Source: Diplonema japonicum
Taxonomy: Eukaryota > Euglenozoa > Diplonemea > Diplonemida > Diplonemidae
Direction of reading: 5' to 3'
DNA length: 64,000 bases
Assembly (NCBI GenBank): GCA_964019335.1
Contig: OZ025749.1
Coordinates: forward strand, 248,001 to 312,000
The notes under the pieces are model-generated. The model was not told the origin of the DNA, ran no database searches, and saw nothing but the letters and a program-made list of their open reading frames with translations. This document shows, piece after piece, positions 9,641 to 18,945 of this stretch; position 1 is the stretch's first letter; each line of letters begins with the position of its first letter. A program made the position numbers and the translations under genes.

Positions 9641-9812
9641 GTTAAAAGAAAATTGAAGTAGTGGGTTTGCATCACAGGTTGCAATCAGAGTATTTTTTTG
9701 CTGGAACAAGTAAACAAATTTTTGAAAAGAATTGTTATTGCAAAAAAGAGTAGAGGCAGCTTGTCCGTTTATCCCTACTGTAGGTGAAAACGGCTTGCAC
9801 AAACAAAACAAT

Positions 9813-10301
9813 ATGGCTTGCGCAGACATCGACCCGTCGGAGTTATCGGTTATACTATACCCGGAGGGGGCCCCCGCGGCGCCGGCGGACCCGGACTGTG
9901 CTGCCGGCTGCGACCGGGAGCACAAAACGGGGTTCCATTGCCCCCGATGTGGTTGCCTGGGCAACGAAGCGTGCCTCAAGCAGGTTCACAAAAGAGACGG
10001 AACGCACCTTCTAAAGGAGGGTTATACTATACCCGGAGGGGGCCCCCGCGGCGCCGGCGGACCCGGACTGTGCTGCCGGCTTGCACAAACAATCAGCCGA
10101 CTCTTTTTTTTTTTTCCCTTTCCCTTTTCTTTTTTTTTTTTTTTTTTTTTTTTTCCAGTCACTGGTTTTCCCATCTCTAGCCTTAATGATGAGGAAGTGT
10201 CTCTAAGATCCCGGTCAACAGTACCCACGCAGACAAATGTTTGGGTTTCTTGGTTTGTAGGCCAACCCGACCATTTTTTTTTTTTTGTTTTGTTTTTTTA
10301 A
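9813..10301 (+). CDS. possible zinc-binding (B-box-like) ORF in the copy-A insertion
   Basis: From the ATG at 9813, about 65 residues look genuine, with the pattern CAAGC...HCPRCGC...C...H...H, reminiscent of a B-box zinc finger. The frame then enters a second copy of a 62-bp GC-rich repeat in a different reading frame and continues into a Phe homopolymer, so the true 3' end is unknown; an intron or truncation is likely. The sequence is absent from the sister duplicate at 15.0 kb, so it was inserted here or lost there. It may be a gene fragment and not a working gene. Confidence 0.3.
   Translation: MACADIDPSELSVILYPEGAPAAPADPDCAAGCDREHKTGFHCPRCGCLGNEACLKQVHKRDGTHLLKEGYTIPGGGPRGAGGPGLCCRLAQTISRLFFFFPFPFSFFFFFFFFPVTGFPISSLNDEEVSLRSRSTVPTQTNVWVSWFVGQPDHFFFFVLFF
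9848..10081 (+). repeat. pair of 62-bp GC-rich direct repeats
   Basis: The sequence at 9848-9909 recurs at 10020-10081 with no difference I can see. In addition, CGGCTTGCACAAACAA occurs at 9791-9806 and again at 10077-10092, joined directly to the second repeat. The mosaic order suggests repeated template switching when the insertion formed. Confidence 0.85.
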
Positions 10302-10437
10302 TTCTGCGGGCGTAGAACTTTGCTGTGCGGGTTTTAATAGAGGCACGCAACCAAAAAACCAAAAAAAAAAGAAAAAAAGAAAAAAAAAAAAAAAACACAA
10401 AAAATAAAAAAGAGGAAAAAGGATTTAGTCATCATAT

Positions 10438-11004
10438 CTAAATGTCTTTTGTTCCCTGTTCTACTAAGTGTTGTGCTGTGCTTCGACGGTAGCTGTGCCC
10501 GGTGAATTTTGCACAATCTTGTAAGTTGAGCTGCGTCGCTTGGTGTCTGGGCAAGCTGTACAAGGTGTTGATGCCAATGATCTGCCTTCTCCGTGTTGTT
10601 TCAAGTCCCGTGAGCCAGAGGGGTCCATTTTTGTATGCAACCTTGTGCTCTTTTAGGCTTGCGATGTATGTTGTCATTGCTGCTGCGAGGTACCCTTCTA
10701 AAAAACAGTGGCCTTTTTTCGCCGTCCGGGTTTTGACATGGGAAAAAACAATTTTGTATGCAAGCTCATCATCAACCGTGGTTTCCGTGACGTCGCTAAA
10801 TTTCAGTTTGTGCGACTCTTTTGTCCTCATCCCGCTTGCAAACATGCAAGCTGCATATGCCTGACGCACTATGTTGTAGGGATCGCTGAATTTCATTGCC
10901 AGATACTCTTTCATTTGTTCCTGACTAAACACCGAAGCTTTTTTCACCTCATGGCCTTCTTCAAAGCGCTTCAAAAGAAGTGTAACCCTGGGAAAGCTCT
11001 GCAT
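10438..11004 (-). pseudogene. truncated tyrosine recombinase (Crypton/DIRS type)
   Basis: On the minus strand the protein carries the tyrosine-recombinase Box I pattern (SGMRTKESHKLKF, with Arg and Glu spaced as in the family) and Box II (TGHSYRRSTAQHLVEQG, with the His-x-x-Arg pair). The catalytic Tyr expected some 30 residues after Box II is missing: the frame stops within eight codons, exactly where the sequence becomes shared with the duplicated block. The 3' end is therefore probably cut off by the rearrangement. In front of the Met at 11004 is an AATGCAG acceptor-like site, so further 5' exons may exist, as in Crypton genes. Element class is inferred. Confidence 0.65.
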
Positions 11005-11114
11005 TTTTTTACCGAAGTTTCGTGTGAAAATAAAGCTGGGAGTGACATAAAGTAAAATCTTATTTTCACTCCCACCCTTGAAAACCCGGCTCGAGTTATA
11101 TAAAAAAAAAGCAC

Positions 11115-12577
11115 ATGGAAGCGTGCAAGGAGGCTCACAAGCAGTTCCGCCCCTTTGCGGTGGAAACGTTTGGGGGGCTGGCAGGGCAGGCCAGGGAGTT
11201 CTTGAAGGAGGTGGCATCTGAAGCAGCGAAGAGGACGCGACGACACAGGGTGGAGGTCTTCAACGACATGAAGGCTGCAGTGTCGGCGGCCGTGGTCGAG
11301 GGTGTGGCGAGGGCGGCCATTAGGAAGGGGAAGGTCCTGGTGGAGAAGATGGAACTGGACTCGGAAGCGGAGCAGCACTCCCAGGAGGAGAGGAGGGAGC
11401 GGGAGGATCAGGAGGCGATGGAACGGGAAGCTGCGGCTACAGGAACGGAGGAGGAGGTAGCTGAGGCGGCGTTCTACCTGACAGGGATGGCTGCTCTGGC
11501 CGCGGCGAAGGCGGCGGAGAACAAGTTCCAGGAGGAGGCAGAGAGGAGGACCGCGAACCTGGCGGCCGCGGCGGTGGTAGCAGCAGCGTCAGCGGCAGCA
11601 AAAGCAGCGGCGGAGCGGGTGGACGCGGAGATGGGAGAGGAGGAGACAGGGAGCGGCACAATCCAAAACACAGAAGCTGGCCCTGTGAGGAGCGGAGGAA
11701 GGAGGGCCGGAACCAGGGGGCGGTGGATGGCACAGAAAACAATCAAACAGCTACCAACGCACCGAGGGGAAGGACCAGCAGGAGGCAGAGACTACGACAG
11801 GCACAATCCAAACACACAGCCGACGGGGTCGAAGCCGAGGGCATGGAGGACGCACAGGGAAGCCAAGCCATTCTTCCGGAGATGGAGTTGCGTGACCCGA
11901 AGGGCCGTACATCATCGCGCCACGCACCACGGGATGTGGTCGCGGAAGGGGAGACCAGTTCGACGCACAGGAGTGGCTCCAGAGGGTGAAACAAGTGATG
12001 GAGGAGTGCAGCGGGGAGGAGGGTGAAGAGTACTCCCAGCTGCTGCGCGACGAGTGCACCACGTCGAACGGGGGAGAGGGGAGGCTGTACGACCTTGTGG
12101 CGAGGATAGACAAGCACAGGAGGTCCGGCCCGGAGCAGGAGGGTGACTTACTTCCCCACGGGGGCGGAAGAGGGGGTGAGCTACACCCTCAGTACCCAGC
12201 CCGACGTGGATCCCGAGGTGTTCAGGTGGAGGATAGTCGCGAGCAACATGGCGAACGGCACCGAAGGGAACCTGCACCTGGTGAAAGTGCAAGAGGAGGG
12301 TGGGGAAGTGGTCCCCGTGGCGGAGTACCAGAGGGTCTTGGAGGCGCGGAAAAGACACAGGGATTTCGCGGCGGGGATGAGGCGGGTGAAACAGGAGGAA
12401 GGGGCAAACAAGAGGCAGAGGGAGGGGAGCGAGGGGACGATGGTGGGAATCCCGGACGGACAAGGGAAGTCGGTGGAGGTCCAAAAGTCCAGGAAACAGC
12501 TCGCCCCTGCGCGAGGGGTGGAGGCGCAGGAGGAGATGGACACTAAATTTTCAAAACTTCAAAAAAAGCTATTCTAG
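11115..12577 (+). pseudogene. unknown Ala/Glu-rich mobile-element ORF, broken into three frames
   Basis: Coding-like, GC-rich sequence runs through three frames. Frame one begins at 11115 and gives an Ala/Glu-rich helical region followed by a Gly/Arg-rich stretch. Frame two (about 11955-12125) encodes WLQRVKQVMEECSGEEG and onward. Frame three (12143-12577) encodes VTYFPTGAEEGVSYTL and a basic tail. The pieces read sensibly one after the other, so at least two shifts have occurred or unusual introns are present. I do not recognise the protein. It stands head-to-head with the recombinase, so it may belong to the same element. An internal near-repeat of GGCACAATCCAAA occurs near 11652 and 11800. 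Confidence 0.4.
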
Positions 12578-12743
12578 CGCAACGCCGGGGCTATATGCCC
12601 CCGAAAATGCCTCCAGATGTCCCAATTCTAGAGAGAGGGTGCCCACAGCAGGGCCCACCCCCACAACATTGTCAAAAATATCGTTCCTGAAGTGCTCGAG
12701 AGGGGGTACAAAAAACAAGTCAAAAAAAATCGACTGTAAAATT

Positions 12744-14061
12744 CTATAAAAAGCTATTTAAGGCCTTCTTGTCGCGGTTCGTACGTGCCCCAGGGCTGGG
12801 GGACTTCTTTTTTGACCCCGAGAGGGGTTTCTGGGGGGTATCCCCGGCAAGGTGGCAGTCTTTGAAGCACGGAGTCACGCAAAGTTGTACCAAGCAGGCT
12901 GAACACTGAAATAGGGGTCTTTTCGACTTGAAATGCTTGCACCGCACGTTGCACTACTTTTTCGGGGAAATGGTCCCAGAAGGTACTGTCACGGCGCATT
13001 GGGGTCTCAGAGCACTCGTTCTGTGTTTCGGGGCATGGTATTGGGGCAGCCTGCTCTGTAGTTGACTTTATCTGTTGTTTAGACTGCCTCCCTAGTAGCC
13101 CTTCGATGACTGCCTCTTTGAAAGGCGTCAATACACTGTCGTTCGTACTCAGGGTGTTGGGGGCAAGGCTTCTTTCCAAACAAGCCAAGCATTCGCCAGA
13201 GATTTACCTAACAAGTACGAAAATACTTTTAGGGGCCACTTTTAAGTCATAAGGGTGCGTTTATGGCGTTTTGTCACAGCATCACCCAGCGTCGGTTCCG
13301 CCCATTGCGGTGTTGTAAATATGCACTTGGTGGGGAACAAGATGTCCTTTCCGGCTTTCATTCTCTTTTGGCGGACGGTCAAATTTGACTTCACTGGAAC
13401 ATCCAACGTCGATAGAAAGCACACAGGCTTGATGTCATGCCACGTTGTGGTGCAAAGGATGCTCGCGTGCTGGTGGAACTGTGTCCCCACGGGATGCGCG
13501 TCCTTGGGCTTGCGGCCTCGCTTCTTTGGGGCATCCATGATCTCCGGGAGGCCTTCGCGATAGGTAGAAGTCAGCACGCTTGTTTGTTTCGCTGTGGAAA
13601 CACAGATTTCCCAGAATAGTCAAAAAGCGGTCTCTTGACATGACGGTAGCGTACCCAGGTGTAGTTGAGAAACGTGGAGCCAGTGCACCAGTAATCAGAA
13701 TAATCTGGCTTGATATCCAAGTCCATCGACAAAAGGACACCTAGGAAGGTACGCAGAGAAGCAGCATCGAGATCCAGGGAGACACCTTTTTTAGCCGCAT
13801 TTGCCACATTGTTCGAAGTTATGACCCGAATAAAGTTTGGACGAGCATTTGGGAGAATATATGGAATGGCGTTGAGCCTCTGATGTCAAAACAGGGTCCA
13901 CAAGGATTCCGATCTTCACGAAACCGGATGCCTTCCAACTGCTCCGGCTTTGCCGTCCAATCACCCTGCTGTGACTCGGAATCGGTCGAATTCGTGTCAG
14001 AATCACTGTTTGTATCAAAATTGCATAATAGGGATGAGCCATCAGTGCTGCCATCACTCAT
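12744..14061 (-). pseudogene. decayed piggyBac-type transposase
   Basis: On the minus strand the order of pieces follows piggyBac transposases. First comes an acidic Ser/Asp-rich N-terminus (from 14061), then the block FLGVLLSMDLDIKPDYSDYW with TWVRYRHVKRPLF (near 13640-13760). A later block WHDIKPVCFLSTL follows (near 13400-13440), and finally a Cys-rich C-terminal finger CSACLVQLCVTPCFKDCH (near 12850-12905). The pieces lie in different frames with stops between them. The catalytic Asp blocks cannot be assembled. I did not find clear terminal repeats or flanking TTAA, unlike the element at 35.1 kb. Confidence 0.7.
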
Positions 14062-14588
14062 AACGTCCTCTTCCGGCCTCTTTCCGGGCGCCTTTTTTTG
14101 AAGTGATTTTTAAGGGTAAATTTGGGCTGGCGTTTTTTTTTATTTTTTCATTTTCTTGTTAAGTTAGGGCAGCATTTAGTTTATATTTTTCATATTTTCC
14201 GCGCAGGACCCCGCCGGCAAGAAAGGGCCGGGCCGTATTGCATTGAAAGCCCTTTGCGTAAAAGATTTTTTTTCAAATCGTCTATATATAGACGCTCGTT
14301 GATAGATGGTTAAGTTTCTTTTTCTTATTTTTCTTTCTATTTTAAAATTATTAATCTTCCTAGTTTAAAAGTTTAAAAGAAAGAAAATGAAAAGATTGTT
14401 TGATATGGGTTCTAGGTTTTTTTAAAAAAAGAAAAGAACCTATTCCGAGGGTGTTTAGGAGGAAAAAAAAAAAAAAAAAACCTTTTTTTTACAGTATTTA
14501 TTTGCTTATTTTCTTGTTCAAGCGCTGGAGGAAAAAGAAAAAAAAAAAAAAAAAAAGACAACCCATTTCAAAAAAAAAAAAAAAAACA

Positions 14589-14918
14589 ATGACCACTGAC
14601 CTCGACACGGTTAGAATCCAGACCCTTGACACGGATGAAGGGACCCCAGGGTCCAAGGTCCCCGACCAGCCCGGGATGGTGTACGGGTACCCTGGGGGGG
14701 AGCTGCTGGAGGAGAGGCCCCTTTACAACTGCGTGTATAATAACCCTGAGGACCCTAGGGCCTGTTTGTTTGCCTACTCCAATAACACCAGAAACGACTG
14801 CTGCCTGGGGCCTGTCTGTAACTTGGGACACCCGAGAGGAAGGATGTACCTCGGTGCAACTGTGGGAATTGCCTTGATCGTCGGCTTTATCTTTGGTTTC
14901 ACCTTCTTTTCAAAATAA
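14589..14918 (+). CDS. small tail-anchored membrane protein, copy B
   Basis: This encodes the same 109-aa protein as the gene at 9311: hydrophilic N-terminus, central Cys/His pattern, one C-terminal transmembrane segment. I find a single silent difference in the coding sequence (ACC to ACT in codon 3 by position). The start lies after a poly(A) tract that is shorter than in copy A. Function is unknown. Retention of two identical products may mean dosage benefit or simply recency. Confidence 0.75.
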   Translation: MTTDLDTVRIQTLDTDEGTPGSKVPDQPGMVYGYPGGELLEERPLYNCVYNNPEDPRACLFAYSNNTRNDCCLGPVCNLGHPRGRMYLGATVGIALIVGFIFGFTFFSK

Positions 14919-14921
14919 GTT

Positions 14922-14986
14922 AAAAGAAAATTGAAAGTAGTGGGTTTGCATCACAGGTTGCAAACCCACTACTTCAATTTTCTTTT
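14922..14986. repeat. fold-back inverted repeat found only in copy B
   Basis: The left arm (14922-14950) lies just after the stop codon; a 7-8 nt loop follows; the right arm (14959-14986) is the reverse complement of the left arm. At the same place copy A has the left arm followed directly by GCAATCAGAG. The right arm is therefore an inserted reverse copy of neighbouring sequence, flanked by the microhomology TTGCA. The right arm matches the copy-A version of the left arm exactly (no extra A). Confidence 0.9.
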
Positions 14987-15024
14987 GCAATCAGAGTATT
15001 TTTTTTTCCCCTTTCCCTTTTCTT

Positions 15025-15056
<32 letters not shown>

Positions 15057-15175
15057 CCAGTCACTGGTTTTCCCATCTCTAGCCTTAATGATGAGGAAGT
15101 GTCTCTAAGATCCCGGTCAACAGTACCCACGCAGACAAATGTTTGGGTTTCTTGGTTTGTAGGCCAACCCGACCA

Positions 15176-15206
<31 letters not shown>

Positions 15207-15440
15207 CTGCGGGCGTAGAACTTTGCTGTGCGGGTTTTAATAGAGGCACGCAACCATTTTTTTTTTTTTTTTTAAATCTTTTTTTAATTCACCCCGTTTT
15301 TTTTTTCTCCACTTTTTTAGACTGTATTATGAGGGGAAGGAAAAAAAAAAAAAAAAAAGAAAAAAAGAAAAAAAAAACACAAAAAAATAAAAAAGAGGAA
15401 AAAGGATTTAGTCATCATATCTAAATGTCTTTTGTTCCCT

Positions 15441-15712
15441 TTTGTTCCTTCCCTCCTTTTCCTTACAATTGTTTAGTTCAAGGCAAAACAAAAAAAAAAA
15501 GGGAGGGGGAAAAACGCAGTTTTGTTTCAAAAGGTTTAAGGACCTTACCGTCCCCCCCCCTTTTTTTTATGAGAGCAACCAAAAAAAGAAAATCCCATAA
15601 TTAACACACTTCGATTTCTCTCCATTCTCTTGCTCTATTTATTAAGCAATGTCAAGCCCCCCCCCTATATTTTGTCCTTTTACCCATAAACCTTAAGAAG
15701 CGGTAGGGAACC
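15441..15712. other. intergenic DNA
   Basis: A/T- and C-rich low-complexity sequence between the duplicated block and the next gene. No feature is recognised. Confidence 0.5.
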
Positions 15713-15797
15713 ATGCTGAGTGATCCGATGGTTTTGGTGCCCAACTTGGATGAAGGTGCAAAAATAGTAGATGCGTGCAACAATGTATGGGGAAAGG

Positions 15798-15838
<41 letters not shown>

Positions 15839-16175
15839 CCTCCCCAGCAGGAATTTCTGCTGGACGCCACTGCACGCCACACCACTCTGAGCGGGGTCGG
15901 AGTGACACTACCGGCAGAGTTCAGCAGCAAATTGGACTTCGATGTGAACCAGCGGCGGCAGTTTGAAGGCCACCCCTTGACATCCCACGCAGCCGGCGGA
16001 CTGGAAGGTTTCGGCAAACGATTAACCAGGTATATATATCAAACCTCCTTTTTCACCTCCCTCCACAGAGTTTACACATCAATGGTAGCACTTAAAGTAG
16101 AACTGGGCTACGAGGGGTCTTTAATAGGACTATGGAACCAGGACGTTGTGTACGTACTGGGGGGTATATATTTTC

Positions 16176-16213
<38 letters not shown>

Positions 16214-17106
16214 AATTAAAAATAAAAGAGTTGTTGTGCTACGTCGATGATGTGATGGCTGTGCGCATCATGATGGCCTTCGAGGAGGTGTTCCTGTCGG
16301 AGGCGGTTTTTGAGGAAAACGTAGCCTGTTTGACAAAGGAGATGGACAAGGCGTGCCCAACACTGATGGCCCGGCTTCGAAGGGACGACTGCTGCGCACC
16401 AACAATGTTCGGTGTCTACCGATCCTGCTGCACGACCCTCCTTTGCAGGACATTTGGGGGTCGGCCCATCCTTCCACGGCTGTGGAGAGAATGCATATTT
16501 GCACACTCACTCAAACCCATCATCCACTTCCTCGTATTGGTCATCGCACGAAGCGAAACAAGCATTGTAGCCAATTACGACAGCGGCCGCGGTATAACAG
16601 ATCTCGTCACCTTGCTCAAACAAACCGTTGCCGGTCTCCCGGAATCGAAAATTGAAGATATGTTTCAAGATGTGAAGGAAACTCTTTTGAACGAACAGGG
16701 ACGCGACGCGGAAAGAAGAGAGGCAACGTCCTTCCTTGGAGGATGGATGGTGCTGAGCTCAACAGTGTGTATGGTGCTGAAATATTTTTATCCGATTGCC
16801 TACGGGCTCATTCCGTCATGGGCGGTGGAGCATGGATCGCCGCCACACCCCTTTTTTGTCCGGATAGGCCTCACGGTGGCGTGGTGGTTTATTTTTTACT
16901 CGTGCTGTTCTATCCTCTTCACCAGCTTTTCCGACACAGCCACCCCTGCCTCGCATCATGAGACAAGCGACACCGCTCCTGTGTTCTCTGCGATTATCTC
17001 AACCGTCGTGGTCTTGGTTCCCATTGTTCCCATTGTAACAATTTACCACGGTCAGTCAAGGGAGTTTCGTCCTCTTGAATCGGAGTCGCCGAGGAGCATA
17101 CCTTGA
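15713..17106 (+). CDS. unknown multi-pass membrane protein, three introns
   Basis: Exons are 15713-15784, about 15848-16029, 16069-16163 and 16229-17106. The first intron (63 or 66 bp, poly A) and the second (39 bp) keep frame even if retained; the third (65 bp, poly T) must be removed to connect LGELLCYVDD. The protein has a soluble helical first half and at least two strong hydrophobic segments in the last 130 residues (around FFVRIGLTVAWWFIFYSC and FSAIISTVVVLVPIVPIV), plus weaker ones near FLGGWMVLSSTVCM. It is Cys-rich near the middle. I do not recognise a family. All donors read GTAT. Orientation matches all neighbours. Confidence 0.65.
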
Positions 17107-17110
17107 AGAG

Positions 17111-17158
<48 letters not shown>

Positions 17159-17796
17159 GATTAGATCAGTTCCCGGGTCTTTCATGGGAGGGGGGGTTAT
17201 TTTTTTTTTTTTAAAATAAATAAAAGTAATTTGGAAAAGAAAAAAAAATGATAATAAAGAGGGGAGTGGGGGTAGGGGGGGAGCATATGAGAGATGACCA
17301 TTCTTCGCCTTTCCTTCCGATTCAAATTGGTGCCGTTGTTTGTTCTTTTTTTTTTCCCCCTTTTTTTTTCTTCCGTTGGCAGCGCAGTCATTTTTTTTTT
17401 TTAAACAGATAACACATTGTAGTTATCAAAAAGAGAAAAAAAAAAAAAAGAAAAAGACGACAAAAATAAAAAGAATGTCCTGAGCGTCTAGGTATTCGAA
17501 GGAAAAAAAAAAAAAAATGAAGTTTGTAAACCAATGTGAAGAAACTTGCCTGAATTATTGTTAACAAAAGTACTGCTCAGTTTGTAAAGAGTCTGCCAAA
17601 AAAGAAAAAGAAAAAAAAAAAAAAAAAAAAAAAACCCTCCCCGATCTCCTTTTTTTTTTTGTTTCCCCCGTATTTATCTTCCTTTCAGCTATCTGCTTCA
17701 GCGCTTTTTTCCTTCTCTGTTCTCAGTCCCCCCCCCCCAGAAAAAGAAAAAAAGCAAAATAAACAGAAGAAACAGAAGAAAAAAACCACGAAAACG
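17107..17796. other. homopolymer-rich intergenic DNA
   Basis: Contains an A run of about 40 right after the upstream stop codon, then mixed A/T/G-rich tracts, then a pyrimidine tract (17650-17735) ahead of the next gene. No RNA or coding region is recognised. Confidence 0.5.
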
Positions 17797-18810
17797 ATGC
17801 AAGCAACGATGGGAAAATTAAAAGGGCTGGAGACAGAGGTGATGACGGCCCACGAAACCTACCGAAGTCAGCTCAGCGAGATAAAGTCTAGGTACGAAGA
17901 CCTACTTAGACGTGAAGAAGACAAAGGGCGGCAAAGACTTGTGGAGAAGGAGAGAGAGCTCCGAAAAAGCGAGGCCGACGTCACAAGACTGGAGAAAACA
18001 GTGCGGCTGCTAGAAGGAAAGACTCACGAAAGATCAGCAGACTCACGAATTGTTCAAATCAGCGTTCTAGGCGGAGAAGAAAAACTAATGGCAACAGTGA
18101 AGCACCAGAAGAAGGTGATGCTCATGCAAGAAGCCACCATCAAAGACCTCAAAGAGAAGCTTCATGACGCAGAAGAACAATGCGAAGCACTTAAACACCA
18201 GCCTTCTATCGTAAGATCCGTCTCGCGGTCCAGATCACGGTCCATCAGCGAACCCCTTTACACCCCTTCAAGACAGCTTCAGAAAGGCTACCAAGCAAAA
18301 GTAGAAGCAACCCTTACTTCACTGTCTCCAGACAGCAGGGGCTCCCCGCCGCCGCGAGATGTCAAAGAACTTCGAAACGCAAAAAGAGCTGAAGCGAGAA
18401 TGGCGCCTGTGACAGGATACCCTCGAACCATTATAAAGGCAATGAATGATGCTGGGCAGGTTGAGTCTGATAAGCAGCAGCTCAAGCAGCAGCTTCAAAA
18501 AATGCAGTCCAGGAAGAATCTCGTTACCTTGCAGGCGCGTGTGGTGTTTATCTTCACCTCGTTTCTACAGGAGGGAGCTGTGAGGTGGTCTCACGACACC
18601 TTCTCTTCCTTCATCTCCACCCTCCACACCGCCACGCCCCCTCCTGATGCTGCAACATGGAGCAGGCTTTGTGCTTACCTCCGTGCCCCTCCTTCTGGCC
18701 TCGAGGCCACGCATCTCTTGAAACTCTATAGCACCCCCAACAAGGTGTTCCCGCTCGCTCTCGACAGTGAGAACGATTTTCTTCAATTGGTCGACCCCCA
18801 GCCGACTTGA
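17797..18810 (+). CDS. coiled-coil protein, 337 aa
   Basis: Residues 1-130 are strongly helical and charged with heptad spacing (two long coiled coils), followed by a Ser/Arg-rich segment SVSRSRSRSISEP (about 142-154). A Pro-rich linker, a second short coiled coil (about 215-245) and a globular C-terminal region with Leu/Trp residues (about 250-337) complete it. No family is recognised. A cytoskeletal or basal-body scaffold would fit but is not shown. The ATG at 17797 was chosen because it follows the A-rich leader; the in-frame extension upstream is leader sequence. No intron is required. Confidence 0.6.
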   Translation: MQATMGKLKGLETEVMTAHETYRSQLSEIKSRYEDLLRREEDKGRQRLVEKERELRKSEADVTRLEKTVRLLEGKTHERSADSRIVQISVLGGEEKLMATVKHQKKVMLMQEATIKDLKEKLHDAEEQCEALKHQPSIVRSVSRSRSRSISEPLYTPSRQLQKGYQAKVEATLTSLSPDSRGSPPPRDVKELRNAKRAEARMAPVTGYPRTIIKAMNDAGQVESDKQQLKQQLQKMQSRKNLVTLQARVVFIFTSFLQEGAVRWSHDTFSSFISTLHTATPPPDAATWSRLCAYLRAPPSGLEATHLLKLYSTPNKVFPLALDSENDFLQLVDPQPT

Positions 18811-18945
18811 TCTCAATATAAAAAAAAAAAAAAAAAAAAAAAAAGTGTTTCTTTTTTTTTTTTTTTGTCTTTTTTTTCTTCTTTTCTTCTGGATTATTCA
18901 TACCAGGGCGTAGGGCAAAAAGAAGGGGGAAAAAAAAAAAGTTAA

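Larger units (their letters stand above)
9165..10455 (+). repeat. segmental duplication, copy A
   Basis: Two stretches of this block, 9175-9700 and about 10105-10455, match 14483-15000 and about 15000-15440 of copy B. The coding part differs by a single silent base, whereas A/T runs differ freely in length. Copy A has an extra 400-bp segment (about 9700-10105) that copy B lacks. The shared sequence ends at TTTTGTTCCC (10447-10456), where copy A runs into a truncated tyrosine recombinase gene. Confidence 0.85.
10456..14460. mobile_element. nest of mobile-element remnants between the duplicated blocks
   Basis: Between the two duplicated blocks lie, in order: a truncated tyrosine recombinase (minus strand), a short inverted repeat (GGGAGTGA at 11038 against TCACTCCC at 11066), an Ala-rich unknown ORF series on the plus strand, a decayed piggyBac transposase on the minus strand, and an AT-rich stretch (14100-14460) with the palindrome CGTCTATATATAGACG near 14279. 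None of these appear in intact form. Outer boundaries are set by where the duplicated sequence stops, so the exact ends of each element are uncertain. Confidence 0.6.
14470..15440 (+). repeat. segmental duplication, copy B
   Basis: This is the partner of the block at 9165-10455. It lacks the 400-bp insertion of copy A but has a 28-bp fold-back insertion (see 14922-14986) and, near 15256-15335, extra T-rich sequence after GGCACGCAACCA. Homology ends at TTTTGTTCCC near 15430-15440, where copy B continues into ordinary intergenic sequence. Copy B is thus likely to show the ancestral right flank. Confidence 0.85.

Noticed and set aside
10022-10516. Several Phe- or Lys-rich ORFs around 10.0-10.5 kb
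   Set aside because: They consist mostly of homopolymer codons and are not conserved between the duplicated copies.
12558-14115. Terminal repeats for the minus-strand piggyBac remnant
   Set aside because: ACTTCAAAAAAAG near 12558 and CTTTTTTTGAAGT near 14091 are complementary, but they are mostly an A/T run and have no flanking TTAA, so I do not claim them as ends.
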